DNA of 64,000 nucleotides, taken from positions 62,001-126,000 of the forward strand of contig NZ_BDCA01000011.1 in assembly GCF_001613265.1 (NCBI RefSeq). The letters are read 5' to 3'. This stretch comes from Nocardia vermiculata NBRC 100427. GTDB taxonomy: Bacteria; Actinomycetota; Actinomycetes; Mycobacteriales; Mycobacteriaceae. The notes under the pieces were generated by a model that saw only the letters and a list, made by a program, of their open reading frames with translations, did not search any database and was not told where the DNA came from. Shown here in pieces: positions 15,001 to 21,182 of the stretch (position 1 is the first letter of the stretch; every line of letters starts with the position of its first letter). Both the position numbers and the translations under genes were made by a program.

Positions 15001-18000
15001 TCCCGAGTGCCGTTCATCGCCAACGTATTCGCGGCGGAGGCGGCATTCGACCGACATCGTGAGGCCGCACCGGACGGGGTCGTGCCCCACATTCGGGTGA
15101 GTAGTTCACTTCGGCGCGCAAGCCCCTCCGATGACAGCTCCGACCTCCATCGGCCGACCGCCGCCGCCGAGGCATCGGATCGACTTCTTCGACATGCCCG
15201 CGCGTACGACTCGGCCCGCCGGCACAGCATCAACGTCACCACCGCAACCGCCGACTACGTCGCGGACCTGCTCACCGTCGCCCACGGATCTCTTGTGAAC
15301 GGCGAGGTGACCAATGCCCTCGACTACTTGACGACTGCGACTGATGCGCTGGAATACGCGGCCGGATATCGCTCGGACCGTACCGAAATCGCCGCAGCGG
15401 CAAGCGCTCTGCGAGACCTGCGCGAGCAGGTGAGCACCGCAGGCACCGAACGAATCGGTGAACTTGCCGAGGCGTTGAACGACCACGCAATGCTGCACGA
15501 CGTGGTTGCTCTGCTGCGCGTCATCGCTTGTATTTCGCATGCCGCGACCACGCTGTGGGCTTACGGGAACGACGAGGCGACCATCCCCGCCGAGATTCTC
15601 ACCGACCCCGGTACCTTGGAAATGGCGATCGCAGCCCGGCTTCGCCCGGTTTCCGGCGAGGATCCGATCGCAGCGCTGCGCACCGAACTCGGTGCCGAAG
15701 ACGGAAATACGGCCGTCGTCGCCGACGAAAGCCACGTCTGGGTGGTCACGAATATCGCCGGGCACCTGTTCGTCACCGACCCCCTCATCGGATCGGATGC
15801 CGACGTCCCACGGACCCGGGACTTCGATACCTGGCGCGCCGAACATGGCGCCGCCTCGGGCCGATTGTTCGCCGCCCGCTTCACCGCGCCGACCGGTGCG
15901 TTGTCCCGGGAGCGCGGACATGAGCTGAACACGGTGCCGGAGGCCGACCTGCCGCCCAAGCTCCAGGGCCGACCAGGCGACGCCGATGCTTCGACCGGCT
16001 TTCCCCAACTCAGCGACGACCGGATCGAGTTGCTCCGGCAATTCGCCGACGATTCGACCAACAAGGAAATCGCGACATCTCGCGGCACAACCGTGGTGTG
16101 GGTCAAGCAGGAAACCAAGGTGGTAGCCGAAAAGCTCGGAACTGCCGACAAACTCGGTACGTCCGAAGAGAAGCTCGCCATGCTGACCAAAGCTGTTCGT
16201 GTGGGCCTCTTCGAGCCGGAGGATTCGCTGCGGCACTTCACCCAGTACACCGTGGAGGAGATCAGTGTCCTGGCTCACCGGATTCGAGGCGCCAAGTATC
16301 AGGACATCGCGAATCTGCTCGGCATCCGGGCGAGCACCGTCGGTGCCCGAATGCGGTCTATCCGCACCAAACTGCACGTAGCCAGTGACGCAGCGGCTGC
16401 GGCGCGGACCGTCACCGCCGTCGACGCCCTGATGGCGGCCCTGCGCACGCTCGCAGCGGGCCGGGCCGACTACTACGACGAGCAGGAACTGCATGCCTTC
16501 GCGAGCGCACTCAGGGTCCCGCCGGATCCGGAAAATATTGTCGCGGCAGCGATTCGCACCAAGATGATCGATCCCGATCCGGCGACCGTCGCGACGATGC
16601 AAGTCGACCGACTACTGTCTCGAACATCTTTCAGCGCCCCTCCCCCCGGCGTCGACCCCGTCGGGACGATAGAGCGCGCCGTCCAAGGCCGGGCAACGGT
16701 CGCCGGCATGGTGTACGACCTGCGCCGCTCGGTGCTGTCCGGACGTCTACCGGTGGACACTCGGTTGCCTTCGACGCAAGATCCCACCCGGACGGACGCT
16801 GTCCAGCAGGCATACGAGCGCCTAGGCAAGGAGGGTTACCTGCTGTTCGACCATGGCCGACCGGTCGTTGCCGAACACGACAGCTGGCCCGTCTCCCCCG
16901 ACACCCTCCCGCACCATTTCGCGGACGACCCGGTTCCCTATCCGAAGATCGAAACCCACGTCCACCTCGAAGGTACGGTGCACCCGCACTCCTTGCTGAA
17001 CATGGCGCGCCGCAACAACATCGAGCTGCCCGCCGACAGCGTCGAAGGTCTGCGCCGCCTGTACGCTTTCACCGACTTCAGCCAGTTCCTGTCGGTGTGG
17101 CGGATGACGAACAACGCGATCCAGACCGCAGACGACTACCGTCGGATGGTCGTCGATTACGCCGCGGAGGCAGCCGCCCATCATGCGGTGTACGTGGAGG
17201 CGAGCCTGTCCCCGATCGCGCGGGTGCAGTGGCACGGAAAGAACTTTCCGGAAATCTTCGCCGGGGCGACCGACGGAATCGCGGAGGCAGCCGAAAGATT
17301 CGGTGTCACAGTCCGTTTGACCCCGAGTCTGATCTGGGGCGGCGAACCGGAATGGGCCGAACAGCTGGCTCACGCGGCGGTGCGATACCGCGATCGGGGC
17401 GTCGTCGGTCTGGATGTGGGCGGTAACGAACAGGCCCGCGGCGACGTATCGCTGTTCGACCGTGCCATCGACATCGCCACCCATGGCGGTCTGGGCATCG
17501 CACCACACGCCGGGGAGACCGGCGGCATTGAGGCCATCCGAGAGGTGTTGCGCTGGAACCCGAAACGGATCCGGCACGGCATCGCGGCAGCCGACGATCC
17601 GGAGCTGATGGCGGAACTGGCCGAGCGCGGCATCGTCCTCGATGTGGCCCCGACTTCCAATCTGCGGACCGGCGTCGTGACCGAGGCCGAACAGCATCCG
17701 GTCGCACGGCTGCTGGCCGCCGGAGTGCCGTGCACCATCAGCACCGACGACCCACCGATGTTCAGCACCGATCTGAGCAGCGAGTACATACTTCTGGAGC
17801 AACTCGGCGGTACTGGTGCCGCCGCCTTCGAAGCCGGGATCACGGGCGCGTTCTGCGCGGATTCCGTCAAAGACCGGCTACGCGGAATTCACCGTGCTGC
17901 GTTCACGCCTTCCGACCGCGCCCAGGATGCGGACGAATCATGGGTCCTGACACCGTATTCCGCGGTTTTCGCAGAACCAACATTGCGAAACCTGCGCTCC

Positions 18001-20346
18001 CCGGACGACTACCGGCATCTGGGTGGCACCGACGGCACAGACATGACACGGGACGAGGCTCTGGCCCTGCACGCGCACAACAAGCGATACGGCGACGTAC
18101 TCTCCGGATCCTATAAGAATGTCTACGTAACGGACCACACAGAGTTCGCGGTTCTGGAATACAGAGAATCGGCTGATTCGCTGAACTACACCCTGGGGAC
18201 CGAAGAATCCGAAATTCTTCGAGCCGTCGCGGAGGCGACGCCGAGCGACGAGGAACTCACGCTCCCTCGTGTCCTGTTCGTGGAGCGGGATTCCGAAGGG
18301 AACGTCCTGTGGGAAATCCGGCCGAAGATCCATCCCGGGCACACGATGTCGATCTATTACCCTGAAGCGGCCGAGGCGATAGTAGCCGCGGCCCGGCAAC
18401 TGGAACGAGTCGGATTACAGACCGATCCGGAGGATGGCGACCCGCCGCCGCGCCGCCGCGGCCATATTCGAGTACCCGCAGACTATCCGCACACGGCGTC
18501 GGGGTACTTCGCGATGCGAGTGAAACACCTACACGAGGTGTACCGCCGCCACGCACAACGGGAGCCCTACGCCACCATGTTCCGTCGTCTCGGTGTATCC
18601 GAGGCGATGATCACCGGCCTGGAGCATTTTTCCGGTCTGGTCAGGGATCAACCCCTGGCGCTGGGGCATGCCGATATCACCGTGGCGAATGTCCCGAAGA
18701 TCGGCACCGATCAATACCGAGTCGTGGATCTCGGTATGGCCCATCCGTTACCGGTGGATTGCGAATCTGCCACCATCAACCACCGGGATCCGGGCGGCCT
18801 GCGCCCCGAGACCCGCCCGCACGAGGTTCATCTGACGCCGTGGCTCGCACTTCTGGACATGGAGCGTGCGGTGGGCGACACCATCCGCCTGCTGGAACTG
18901 CCGACCGATTCGAGTGCGGACTCCAGCCGAAGAATTGGCCTTGCCCAGTACATCGAATGGGCACTGATCAGTGCATATGTCGATGCCTACGGCTCGGTCG
19001 AATCGATGCCGACACTCACCGACATACTCGCAATCGCCGACGAACTTCACGACCCCGAGGCCACCGTTACCTCCACGACGCACTCAGACGAACAGATCGA
19101 TCGAGGCGAGCACGGCGCGTCAGGTAAGGCGACCGGATTACCCGGAGCGGTGCCGTTCCGTCCTCTCGACGAGGCAATGTACGACGCTCGGCAAGAACTC
19201 ATCGCTTATACCGCAACGAGAGTCGCACAGATTACGAACGCGGCGACCGAAGCCGAGATCAGGGCCGATCTCGACGAGCGCCACGAAGCCTTCTTCAGTC
19301 GGTACCCGCAAGCACAGGCCGGCCCGGTCAATTCTCAACTGGTTCTGTACACCGCCGTGCGCAGTTGCATCGCTTCCCTCGCCACAGAACTCGGCATGAG
19401 CATTCCTGCGCTGCGGATCGCGATGAAGAATGAACTGACCGAGTTGGTGAGCGGCAAGCCACTCGGGGTGCGCATCTCCGAGGAGAGCCTGCTCGGCCTT
19501 CTCGCCGACGGTCGCTACAAAACACAATTCGAGACCGGACGCGGCAACGGCGCAGTCGCCAACCATCCGGAAGCAGAGGATACGTGGTTCGGGCATCCCG
19601 AGAATATGGATCCGCGGCAGCGACCCGCATACGGATACGTACTGCTCGGGGACGAACGCCCCGCTGGCCTGTCCGACGAGAGCATCGATATCCGCACCGA
19701 ACTGCTCGCCGCATACGGCCGGATCGAGATCGTCCTCAAAGACACCGTCCAGGAACGAACCACCGTCTGCGTCGGCGATTCACTGGCCTATGGCGGGGGC
19801 ACGCCGGGCGGTAAGCCGAGTCGGACGGTGCCGTCTCCGCTTCTCGATCCTCAACCCGAATCCTTCGGCGTCGCACCGCTGTCCACCACCGACCCCGAAA
19901 CTCTGCCCCTCCGCGGAATCAACCGCGACTACCACAGTCGCTCCTTCCGCCACCACCAATTCGTCGAAGCACAAATCCACGGCGGCTTCACACTCGCCGA
20001 CATCGACCACATCAACCTCCCCGAAGCACCAACACCCGAACTAGGCGCCGCACTCGACCACGCCGGAATCCCATGGCGAGTCCTCAACAGTCGAACTGTT
20101 GCCGAAAGCGGCAACCCCGACACCATCACCGCAGAAAAACAACGACTCCACGAAGACCTCACCGTCATCGACGCAAAAATCGACACGATTCGAGCGCAAC
20201 TCGAGCACGCTCTCGATCTGGCCGATCCGAAAACCGAGCTCGGCCGATATGCGCAAGAGCGATCGATCGAATATCGGACGAAGCTGCGCTCTGCCGAAAC
20301 CATGCGTCGTCACGTCACCGAAGCTCTCGCCGCCTTGACCGGTTGA
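1..20346 (+). CDS. Giant mosaic multi-domain protein (5' end outside window)
   Basis: The frame is open from base 1, so the true start lies upstream; the first in-window start is a GTG at 130, and residue numbers here count from it (6,738 residues to the stop). Segments in order: LacI-like HTH (about nt 85-240); tandem LuxR-like HTHs (72-210); two GntR-like HTHs (1557-1619, 1658-1720); HELEH metalloprotease motif (2080-2084); Tox-PL-like C2739/H2826/D2841; hydrophobic Gly/Ala stretches near 3225-3275 and 3490-3540; Tox-PL-like C4386/H4470/D4490 and C5134/H5202/D5217; a second LuxR-like pair (5294-5425); a third GntR-like piece (5527-5585); a full adenosine deaminase domain (about 5604-5930); an APH-like kinase motif (H6180xD6182, N6187, D6200); and a DUF3626-like C-terminus. 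No signal peptide can be judged. Long stretches between match nothing I know. Inference: a conflict or effector polyprotein, not a classical regulator. Confidence 0.9.
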   Translation, partial: SNAADTSSPSAQQFVELAGRFLALSPAELRRRPARVAVARSANVSRSTVNRVLDLRSPLHGEATQRVLAAAHWLGYPLPAELAGAFDPRFTRERFRPPRSLGGGEFTTGSFAEPLSAEQIDTLRRLAEGKRSLEIQQLRHLSRRQVSTQVVELATMLGVAAEHYLMVIEGVRRGLIEPPNGRVSDLTRQLTERQIEVLRLRSQGRSRADVANALGLTRGAVDTALVQVFSVLAAETEAAAMAMVIETLDEMNAAQGATYANRSTQAAGPAPVQPIGKRRRLAPNFGDSDESTRPATASGRNATADQMAAVATGATSPAAAPLSGHAIPFAPEFDPAVLDRPVGGHNSHRDGHIPAEPVWAMGFHHAPKDQGPEELPAAEQAMARSGNLNAPGRQEPTEAVELGSIDPNLSSKEQLGSIQAAMSELLADWPVPEHLSAARNMIAVFARPLRGPAVVHGIRTTGDNSPTVTFTLTEHGRAWHAELAAHGAITVTMTFREGDHEDQIDRLIDALVGTDDSLLVGIQSAPALDALSHQRVEVPDQVAGVPVEIHTAPGAFGPKVRVTARSSRLLSEYARDYDKPAPTIHQSLPVPTGSSSSSVARAITLFTPQFWAGAGQPADEAFDWFARVAGEYPIRNGTAIATSTQLTITTSGEPGAHTVNYRATDMASGRSRELTLRETFALADLAAQSARRIETGLPGPGDTGTAIPTTYRDVEELHAALGQLPPGGWIRLTEQDDDSTISYEIYAHDGSLIFVDPRHGSAWDYSDYRPPRHATWEGVLFDAAGEPLSPSLEYVQSLTRQRAAEWERLDLDLPSEDSTFERQRLIHVHRRLCYTEIDRIDASLARLHADPPADRYVLAEPLLVQRAEIRDRLDALTDFESLLLRHDRAVTRFIAPATELMFAEEFVRRNGELVTPQVARFATPPGHPPEIWVAARPGGHMRAFEDAVTVAPDMAPALWSGRLIRYVEIDAGPFGVESRTLTPEQARDMEQPYRSSFRRVLEKQLLKAYFEHRRRFSDPDSLPDWLAPLDPSLSNASQEDSSSFPPEPCRIALRLMRTGISSEIAALSMEPAPEQQLVRIETGWLETVVVPVEQEQSDAASAAGWVVSRPRNTGDVADLMAQHFAQLKPRGFRRRPTFGSVDQLRRAVEKILDSDRPLPEETRPDRPIRATSVDRAELPRATVSARIGDLPDPGQFLQHEYRAISTVLAAVFDPGTATTLRRLLTDYILTPPHMPISAPNADGVTELARTPVSDLRKWHRTLPDARARLYALGLGHRYRQLLLGLEQAIRAGEQDPANGTGEAADPAAMPPGRRPKIRGPWIFAEDPLDTSGNPLNRHAGKAARDAALKRLAEPHATGGGMPRNDGRGANRTPWNAQQDPSTESGEVHLARFAEQVAQRVRFTIERMVDRGDIALSTEQLRQLVRDISTGTLETANREISSTATDIGQRLADVTAVTIRRHVTSAQLRQKILESLPADIRTGPYGRQLALLPHERLQERVRRLKADSPVRHRVLLLLCQDRATLAEASRVTGFDTHVVETLAHYAAHNVADVPAAQVMEPLPEQENPPLSGEKMLVALAGEASSAARENIADEAGKLHMLIPLLRRAIRAGRIRVGQRLPPSTALADQWGTVSHATIAKAYRRLTEEGYLVARPGLGTRVAERAQWRTPSDSEAAVAPFASEVARLLQREAATSSGSTAAVASALRRLIRRGTLPEGTRLPPAAALAEHLEQASAKTVSSAYHRLAHYGWVQTFNGGGTTVGGVTVERLRLLDEHVAAGRNEQAEPVIRELFDSGVFRLPRRIGGPRTQDAIVAEVSAAAAGRLSRIGDHSIEQWVDLVAWNLVIEHQAIAEFWRRAQDFVVEGARLAAADPLLAVLADTTTVSVRDQLSTLTTGRQKQLRLFWPIPGTRNPPPSKPLAESPALWEAVRELVLAIAATHGVSASIPDEPVRRGRRGRVASKVDTPAPAVDIENLAPVTARLISHEIGGEIFDTYGFEVLGFDKLTVPVALSIRNAIIDHFDEVLQLYTMGIGVDSSLAERKAILNRIPGWRDRAPEIICVVPSRKSRGAAAGRSNVGNDARILYISESNFREDEASRNAKMQQAWTDFAWNPTGSVSYAVIRHELEHFFDKRALDSGAEAKLESIEAKVMGALFTHYDNLRNPERALATNAFGALTEQDILRLGGIPSISPDITFPQWVSSLPKNTRSQKPEHSDDAEYQNFRHWLTQLMDKPGFTIDESRLKGNDRTGKYSLREWFNAWREQMTVEQLAEIERARELSSLQPSERDGRLVAVPKLGDQEMVDVGEMLAEAPLAFGRSAPRDLSDPAYLLQALGRELTVAEVWRDIDRRNAVAARRAADPGPIPPPAPMRVTITANGRAATVAAAWRGKKWKASDDFRKRFDEIAHMVDRQQGVILGVGPESLPSEYASFTVFDHVPTGTLARDIQHIGEVARRRSVHLEQLRLLLLSSSSAVEQLGLADWARTGAPTAELNPRALLDRVHEAGRTDDGLSAETADRLDAIVRLGSELSSAREQAESSARADLTALGLNMSGIKLAVDLSGRILVDRTPERKAEPNVHSLIVKSLEYGDTDSAARAFDAGYGKFLRGWLTKERFGKEPRFVDDLADRIFAHAVSDWHNNAGRNLGERLRRSMDSVLSEVFNIRELVRFIRTRAAEACGDITAQRHVTRILTDITATEFDRAFDALSEQQRALLGSFRPDRTRPVDAPTRRIVLDAIDELLRAAAAIRQLPYPLALDDNDRLAEMLGQLRDVTNSVPEHVVECLVQTVRTTWAVGYDDAIVPDERAVTWGELRDSLRSGFTRIPASALTAETADDSPIAQALNLLGSRVGKGDTKIDTLVFVVDEGDRAHSFMATSVGDDVVVFDTDLPEPAIDPGSIPGRQGTEQRTPRVRTREVWEREMSRSAREILDVFVTGFTADAESRLHPILQEDVDGPTPEQELHEIHGLLGRRAKHLWPGSTADLPKLESLADAIARNRWLVNKLNNALGVDIRWAEEYRAHLDSLQPYAENMAQAERWLADLTATEGRIRALVGGVARRTIDGETVGWDHGLQLSALSGRDAAARIRCLEGGRDLRLARFTPRVMRWLESYREPGQHPNPALAYAGEWMSDANLSGITAPFGTITRARASWTELAPVAELWHDLDRYVEPDPNRASNPVKDTVFAWSWLYNRVFWTSGPTVQLRTARLPAGEIIRGRWVHQEQYVLVVDEQAGREQIRAELDTHMRSLIGEGYVPRQAPPRNIVRGKLVTAAAENAGYLAGAGVTAALDIGFMPWPLIGMMVGGAVRHGGGMVTGYAAANRKKQREMIADLYDASTAGGIAPPARKIIDNQYRTAVMLGEVGKVLGRNTLQYAAPDAAVQLSEPQSVELQHRAENVMRMLRRGIEEGMWPLLVPKYVAQNDWLNIHFRPLHGTSLPEANGAYEFPLVGGRFMKRSTAYYSFEVGDKTPRTYIDFRNTGRLDEFHLTMVLWPNLYYATDEQLAYEFFDHFSRSLATVGSAYADTTSMKERVKEPVIVNGLYAPATVGLASALGVEALVASMIAGRAAGALGAISADVGMEVSSRYHQKNTYYDMQKRMGFDTSTGLDAGLDHQSLELNSEQRVQQREILARFGITGESRTASTFGADENVLTVVGQVVQEWAEQHDAVDSVQVELLRPTARTKIADVPVRKIANGAEEMRLATLRTTLRDGRRLVLYAVISVNTNRSYETPLVSFRGAGYHRGFSSGRGIRWEQYRERLIDIRLPVHWRQHFPETDEAKLRRTLDDLLARERIMHGMPVKELIKRGLARAAGGDVVPGLLALFANDPAVVVRELTNAGITVTQDSLGAILNAAEEQRVMNSRARAYSATPTARTLTDDWERSLVHTYDSIRATAAHVRRAADAHPDHAQLRELATRWAGRAALVDRQPWEQVDDVLAVIEQAVAEDDHAEAVFRLGTSTVVQVNTARTGNLPPRREIVEILPNIPGGGTYLRPNPDQYADVGSYLVYDPADLGSLRPLLTGWFAQWHGSPLGEMLFRSRGMDVSVSEGSAAASRAAASRSDGGSNVGDMAYLAVGGLNGLGQAWVDRQFADKETQADRLYQALMHRDIVRPTKPLELLMHRFRWDKEEIFRQIVADLVAVAEWTGATISDDLTPVLDVLRRDPDATSDEHTEPQGPRSPRGILRAGTADLSVQPRPALFPGREFWQQEVLAFAGHSTEKLAEELGMSADDARIMLDDAMARTHLLTEQEVADAETLLPENRQDPRRQHLGRPFIDWSTAAIWLAPQRTEIMATAWLRQVLRLQRGSPVDEAARTETTPTAVALRREQEITERLRPCLAHVIDLFGDEASQTLHADLDTSSGSAVHDRLRAQLEELEGYAAQFELDVMAGRPPLEVDLWTTAQPRINPTGPRGAHSDPRSPSTTDLPAEVLTCLPWVLDLLERHGLPVNRPGLEVDPTAGLRAADLQSGASVGLQQQSRTPSELSRDPMKAVVDELLTQGNAGEFAVVVVGKDERAHAYLIRRLPDRTGLGAIRIYDQLTGGAPRSYLDWKASYTDPDETHTYVGYFERADDGSLRSRTTPGQSQIDDAFATVNITGPPAEGPADPERGKHRPNPENPAADSPVGARPTPWTGKASRTRKDDPEGSAAARISTPSEIGELPKPQVLAAEMLNLNRSYAYVGDLMRIAAREKHGPDWIYSADHWDWQLNWLAERGPRLSMLLAVFMAALEAETILGLPNTSAGPLILGQQRPHTQDDLQVIYKARTMRWGTPEVPSGPQTAAQASGIGQIGRDLSLDELLQYLYILLVAARPVFQLDLDLTRPHATATEFAHLMLVPREGAYGLNYPGCRALDRESDAYFRARITGDLLLPQIACRPVYDRFLNHWVEPYQLEHARQILRALNAAAPSPENRVARWFASVVVEALAAPPDRAPDILDRALRAPRGTGVSSGDNAPVEQFVSTVRDLMGGEYDFGRYMQHRQLPEFPDFARHVRGVLSNRHSPEALSRVPFIANVFAAEAAFDRHREAAPDGVVPHIRVSSSLRRASPSDDSSDLHRPTAAAEASDRLLRHARAYDSARRHSINVTTATADYVADLLTVAHGSLVNGEVTNALDYLTTATDALEYAAGYRSDRTEIAAAASALRDLREQVSTAGTERIGELAEALNDHAMLHDVVALLRVIACISHAATTLWAYGNDEATIPAEILTDPGTLEMAIAARLRPVSGEDPIAALRTELGAEDGNTAVVADESHVWVVTNIAGHLFVTDPLIGSDADVPRTRDFDTWRAEHGAASGRLFAARFTAPTGALSRERGHELNTVPEADLPPKLQGRPGDADASTGFPQLSDDRIELLRQFADDSTNKEIATSRGTTVVWVKQETKVVAEKLGTADKLGTSEEKLAMLTKAVRVGLFEPEDSLRHFTQYTVEEISVLAHRIRGAKYQDIANLLGIRASTVGARMRSIRTKLHVASDAAAAARTVTAVDALMAALRTLAAGRADYYDEQELHAFASALRVPPDPENIVAAAIRTKMIDPDPATVATMQVDRLLSRTSFSAPPPGVDPVGTIERAVQGRATVAGMVYDLRRSVLSGRLPVDTRLPSTQDPTRTDAVQQAYERLGKEGYLLFDHGRPVVAEHDSWPVSPDTLPHHFADDPVPYPKIETHVHLEGTVHPHSLLNMARRNNIELPADSVEGLRRLYAFTDFSQFLSVWRMTNNAIQTADDYRRMVVDYAAEAAAHHAVYVEASLSPIARVQWHGKNFPEIFAGATDGIAEAAERFGVTVRLTPSLIWGGEPEWAEQLAHAAVRYRDRGVVGLDVGGNEQARGDVSLFDRAIDIATHGGLGIAPHAGETGGIEAIREVLRWNPKRIRHGIAAADDPELMAELAERGIVLDVAPTSNLRTGVVTEAEQHPVARLLAAGVPCTISTDDPPMFSTDLSSEYILLEQLGGTGAAAFEAGITGAFCADSVKDRLRGIHRAAFTPSDRAQDADESWVLTPYSAVFAEPTLRNLRSPDDYRHLGGTDGTDMTRDEALALHAHNKRYGDVLSGSYKNVYVTDHTEFAVLEYRESADSLNYTLGTEESEILRAVAEATPSDEELTLPRVLFVERDSEGNVLWEIRPKIHPGHTMSIYYPEAAEAIVAAARQLERVGLQTDPEDGDPPPRRRGHIRVPADYPHTASGYFAMRVKHLHEVYRRHAQREPYATMFRRLGVSEAMITGLEHFSGLVRDQPLALGHADITVANVPKIGTDQYRVVDLGMAHPLPVDCESATINHRDPGGLRPETRPHEVHLTPWLALLDMERAVGDTIRLLELPTDSSADSSRRIGLAQYIEWALISAYVDAYGSVESMPTLTDILAIADELHDPEATVTSTTHSDEQIDRGEHGASGKATGLPGAVPFRPLDEAMYDARQELIAYTATRVAQITNAATEAEIRADLDERHEAFFSRYPQAQAGPVNSQLVLYTAVRSCIASLATELGMSIPALRIAMKNELTELVSGKPLGVRISEESLLGLLADGRYKTQFETGRGNGAVANHPEAEDTWFGHPENMDPRQRPAYGYVLLGDERPAGLSDESIDIRTELLAAYGRIEIVLKDTVQERTTVCVGDSLAYGGGTPGGKPSRTVPSPLLDPQPESFGVAPLSTTDPETLPLRGINRDYHSRSFRHHQFVEAQIHGGFTLADIDHINLPEAPTPELGAALDHAGIPWRVLNSRTVAESGNPDTITAEKQRLHEDLTVIDAKIDTIRAQLEHALDLADPKTELGRYAQERSIEYRTKLRSAETMRRHVTEALAALTG
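16939..17920 (+). other. Adenosine deaminase domain inside the giant protein
   Basis: This segment has the whole adenosine/AMP deaminase metal and catalytic set: HVH (H5610, H5612), HAGE (H5793, E5796), RHG (H5816) and STDDP (D5873, D5874). The spacings (181, 3, 20 and 57 residues) are close to those of mammalian ADA, which is known to use H15, H17, H214, E217, H238, D295 and D296. The domain is therefore probably catalytically competent, deaminating an adenine nucleoside or nucleotide. It sits directly after the third GntR-like HTH and before the kinase-like segment. Confidence 0.85.
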
Positions 20347-20462
20347 TCAGACGGCGTGAGCCACCGAGACTCGTGATCACGATTCGACCTCGGGAGGTAC
20401 GCCCGACGCGGAGCCGGCACCGGTAGCATCCCCACCACCGCGACGATCCGGACGGGAGACTC

Positions 20463-20999
20463 ATGGTCGGCATCCGGCACACCCTGCTCCACGGTCCGCT
20501 GTTCTCGCGCCGAATCCCGCTCGACCAGGAGAATGCCGCCCGGCGGATCAGCGCCTACGTCTACGGCAACATCCTGATCCTCACCGCCCTGATCCCGGTG
20601 ACCACCACCGACCAGCAGTTCGGAATCCTCGTGGTCGTCGGGACCGCGCTGTCCACGTTCGTCGCCCACGCATTCGCCGAGGGTGTCGGTCAAGCGGTGC
20701 GCGAGCAGAAGTCGCTGACGCGGGAGCAACGCTGGAGCGAACTGCGTGATTCGGTGCCGATTCTGAGTTCGGCCGTGCTGCCCGCGGTGATTCTGGGAAT
20801 TGCCTGGCTCGGCTGGCTGGAACCGCGCACCGCGCAGCTCGCTGCCGAGGTGGCGATGCTGGTGCGCATCGGTGGCATCGTGTTCGTGATTCAGCGCTTG
20901 AAAGGGTCGCAGCCCAGCCGCTGGACCTTGCTCGGGGCGGTGGTGCTGACCGCGGTCGCTACCGCGATCGTCGTGCTGAAGGTGCTGCTCACCCACTGA
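20463..20999 (+). CDS. Small integral membrane protein, function unknown
   Basis: A protein of 178 residues with about four hydrophobic helices: around residues 33-55, 58-75, 97-118, and a C-terminal pair near 125-175. A hydrophilic Arg/Glu-rich loop follows the second helix. The ATG follows a GGGAG-type ribosome site. It stands alone, 116 bp after the giant gene on the same strand and 183 bp before the thioesterase, so it may be transcribed separately. I do not recognise the family; the call rests on clean actinobacterial codon use and the membrane profile. Confidence 0.75.
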   Translation: MVGIRHTLLHGPLFSRRIPLDQENAARRISAYVYGNILILTALIPVTTTDQQFGILVVVGTALSTFVAHAFAEGVGQAVREQKSLTREQRWSELRDSVPILSSAVLPAVILGIAWLGWLEPRTAQLAAEVAMLVRIGGIVFVIQRLKGSQPSRWTLLGAVVLTAVATAIVVLKVLLTH

Positions 21000-21182
21000 A
21001 CCCGTGGATACGCCGGGTCGCGTCCGCAAGCATCGGGGGACTCGTGCCGGCAGCACCGTCGAGGGGGCGTCGCTCCCGACTCGACGGCGACCGATAGCGT
21101 GCTATTTGCCCACTGACGTCCATCGTGGCCGTCGCGGGCAGGAGTACTGCGCGATATTTCATCGCCCGAAGAAGGAGCCACG

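Noticed and set aside
1..20346. Giant gene as a polyketide synthase or peptide synthetase.
   Set aside because: No ketosynthase, adenylation, condensation or carrier motifs are seen anywhere in the frame.
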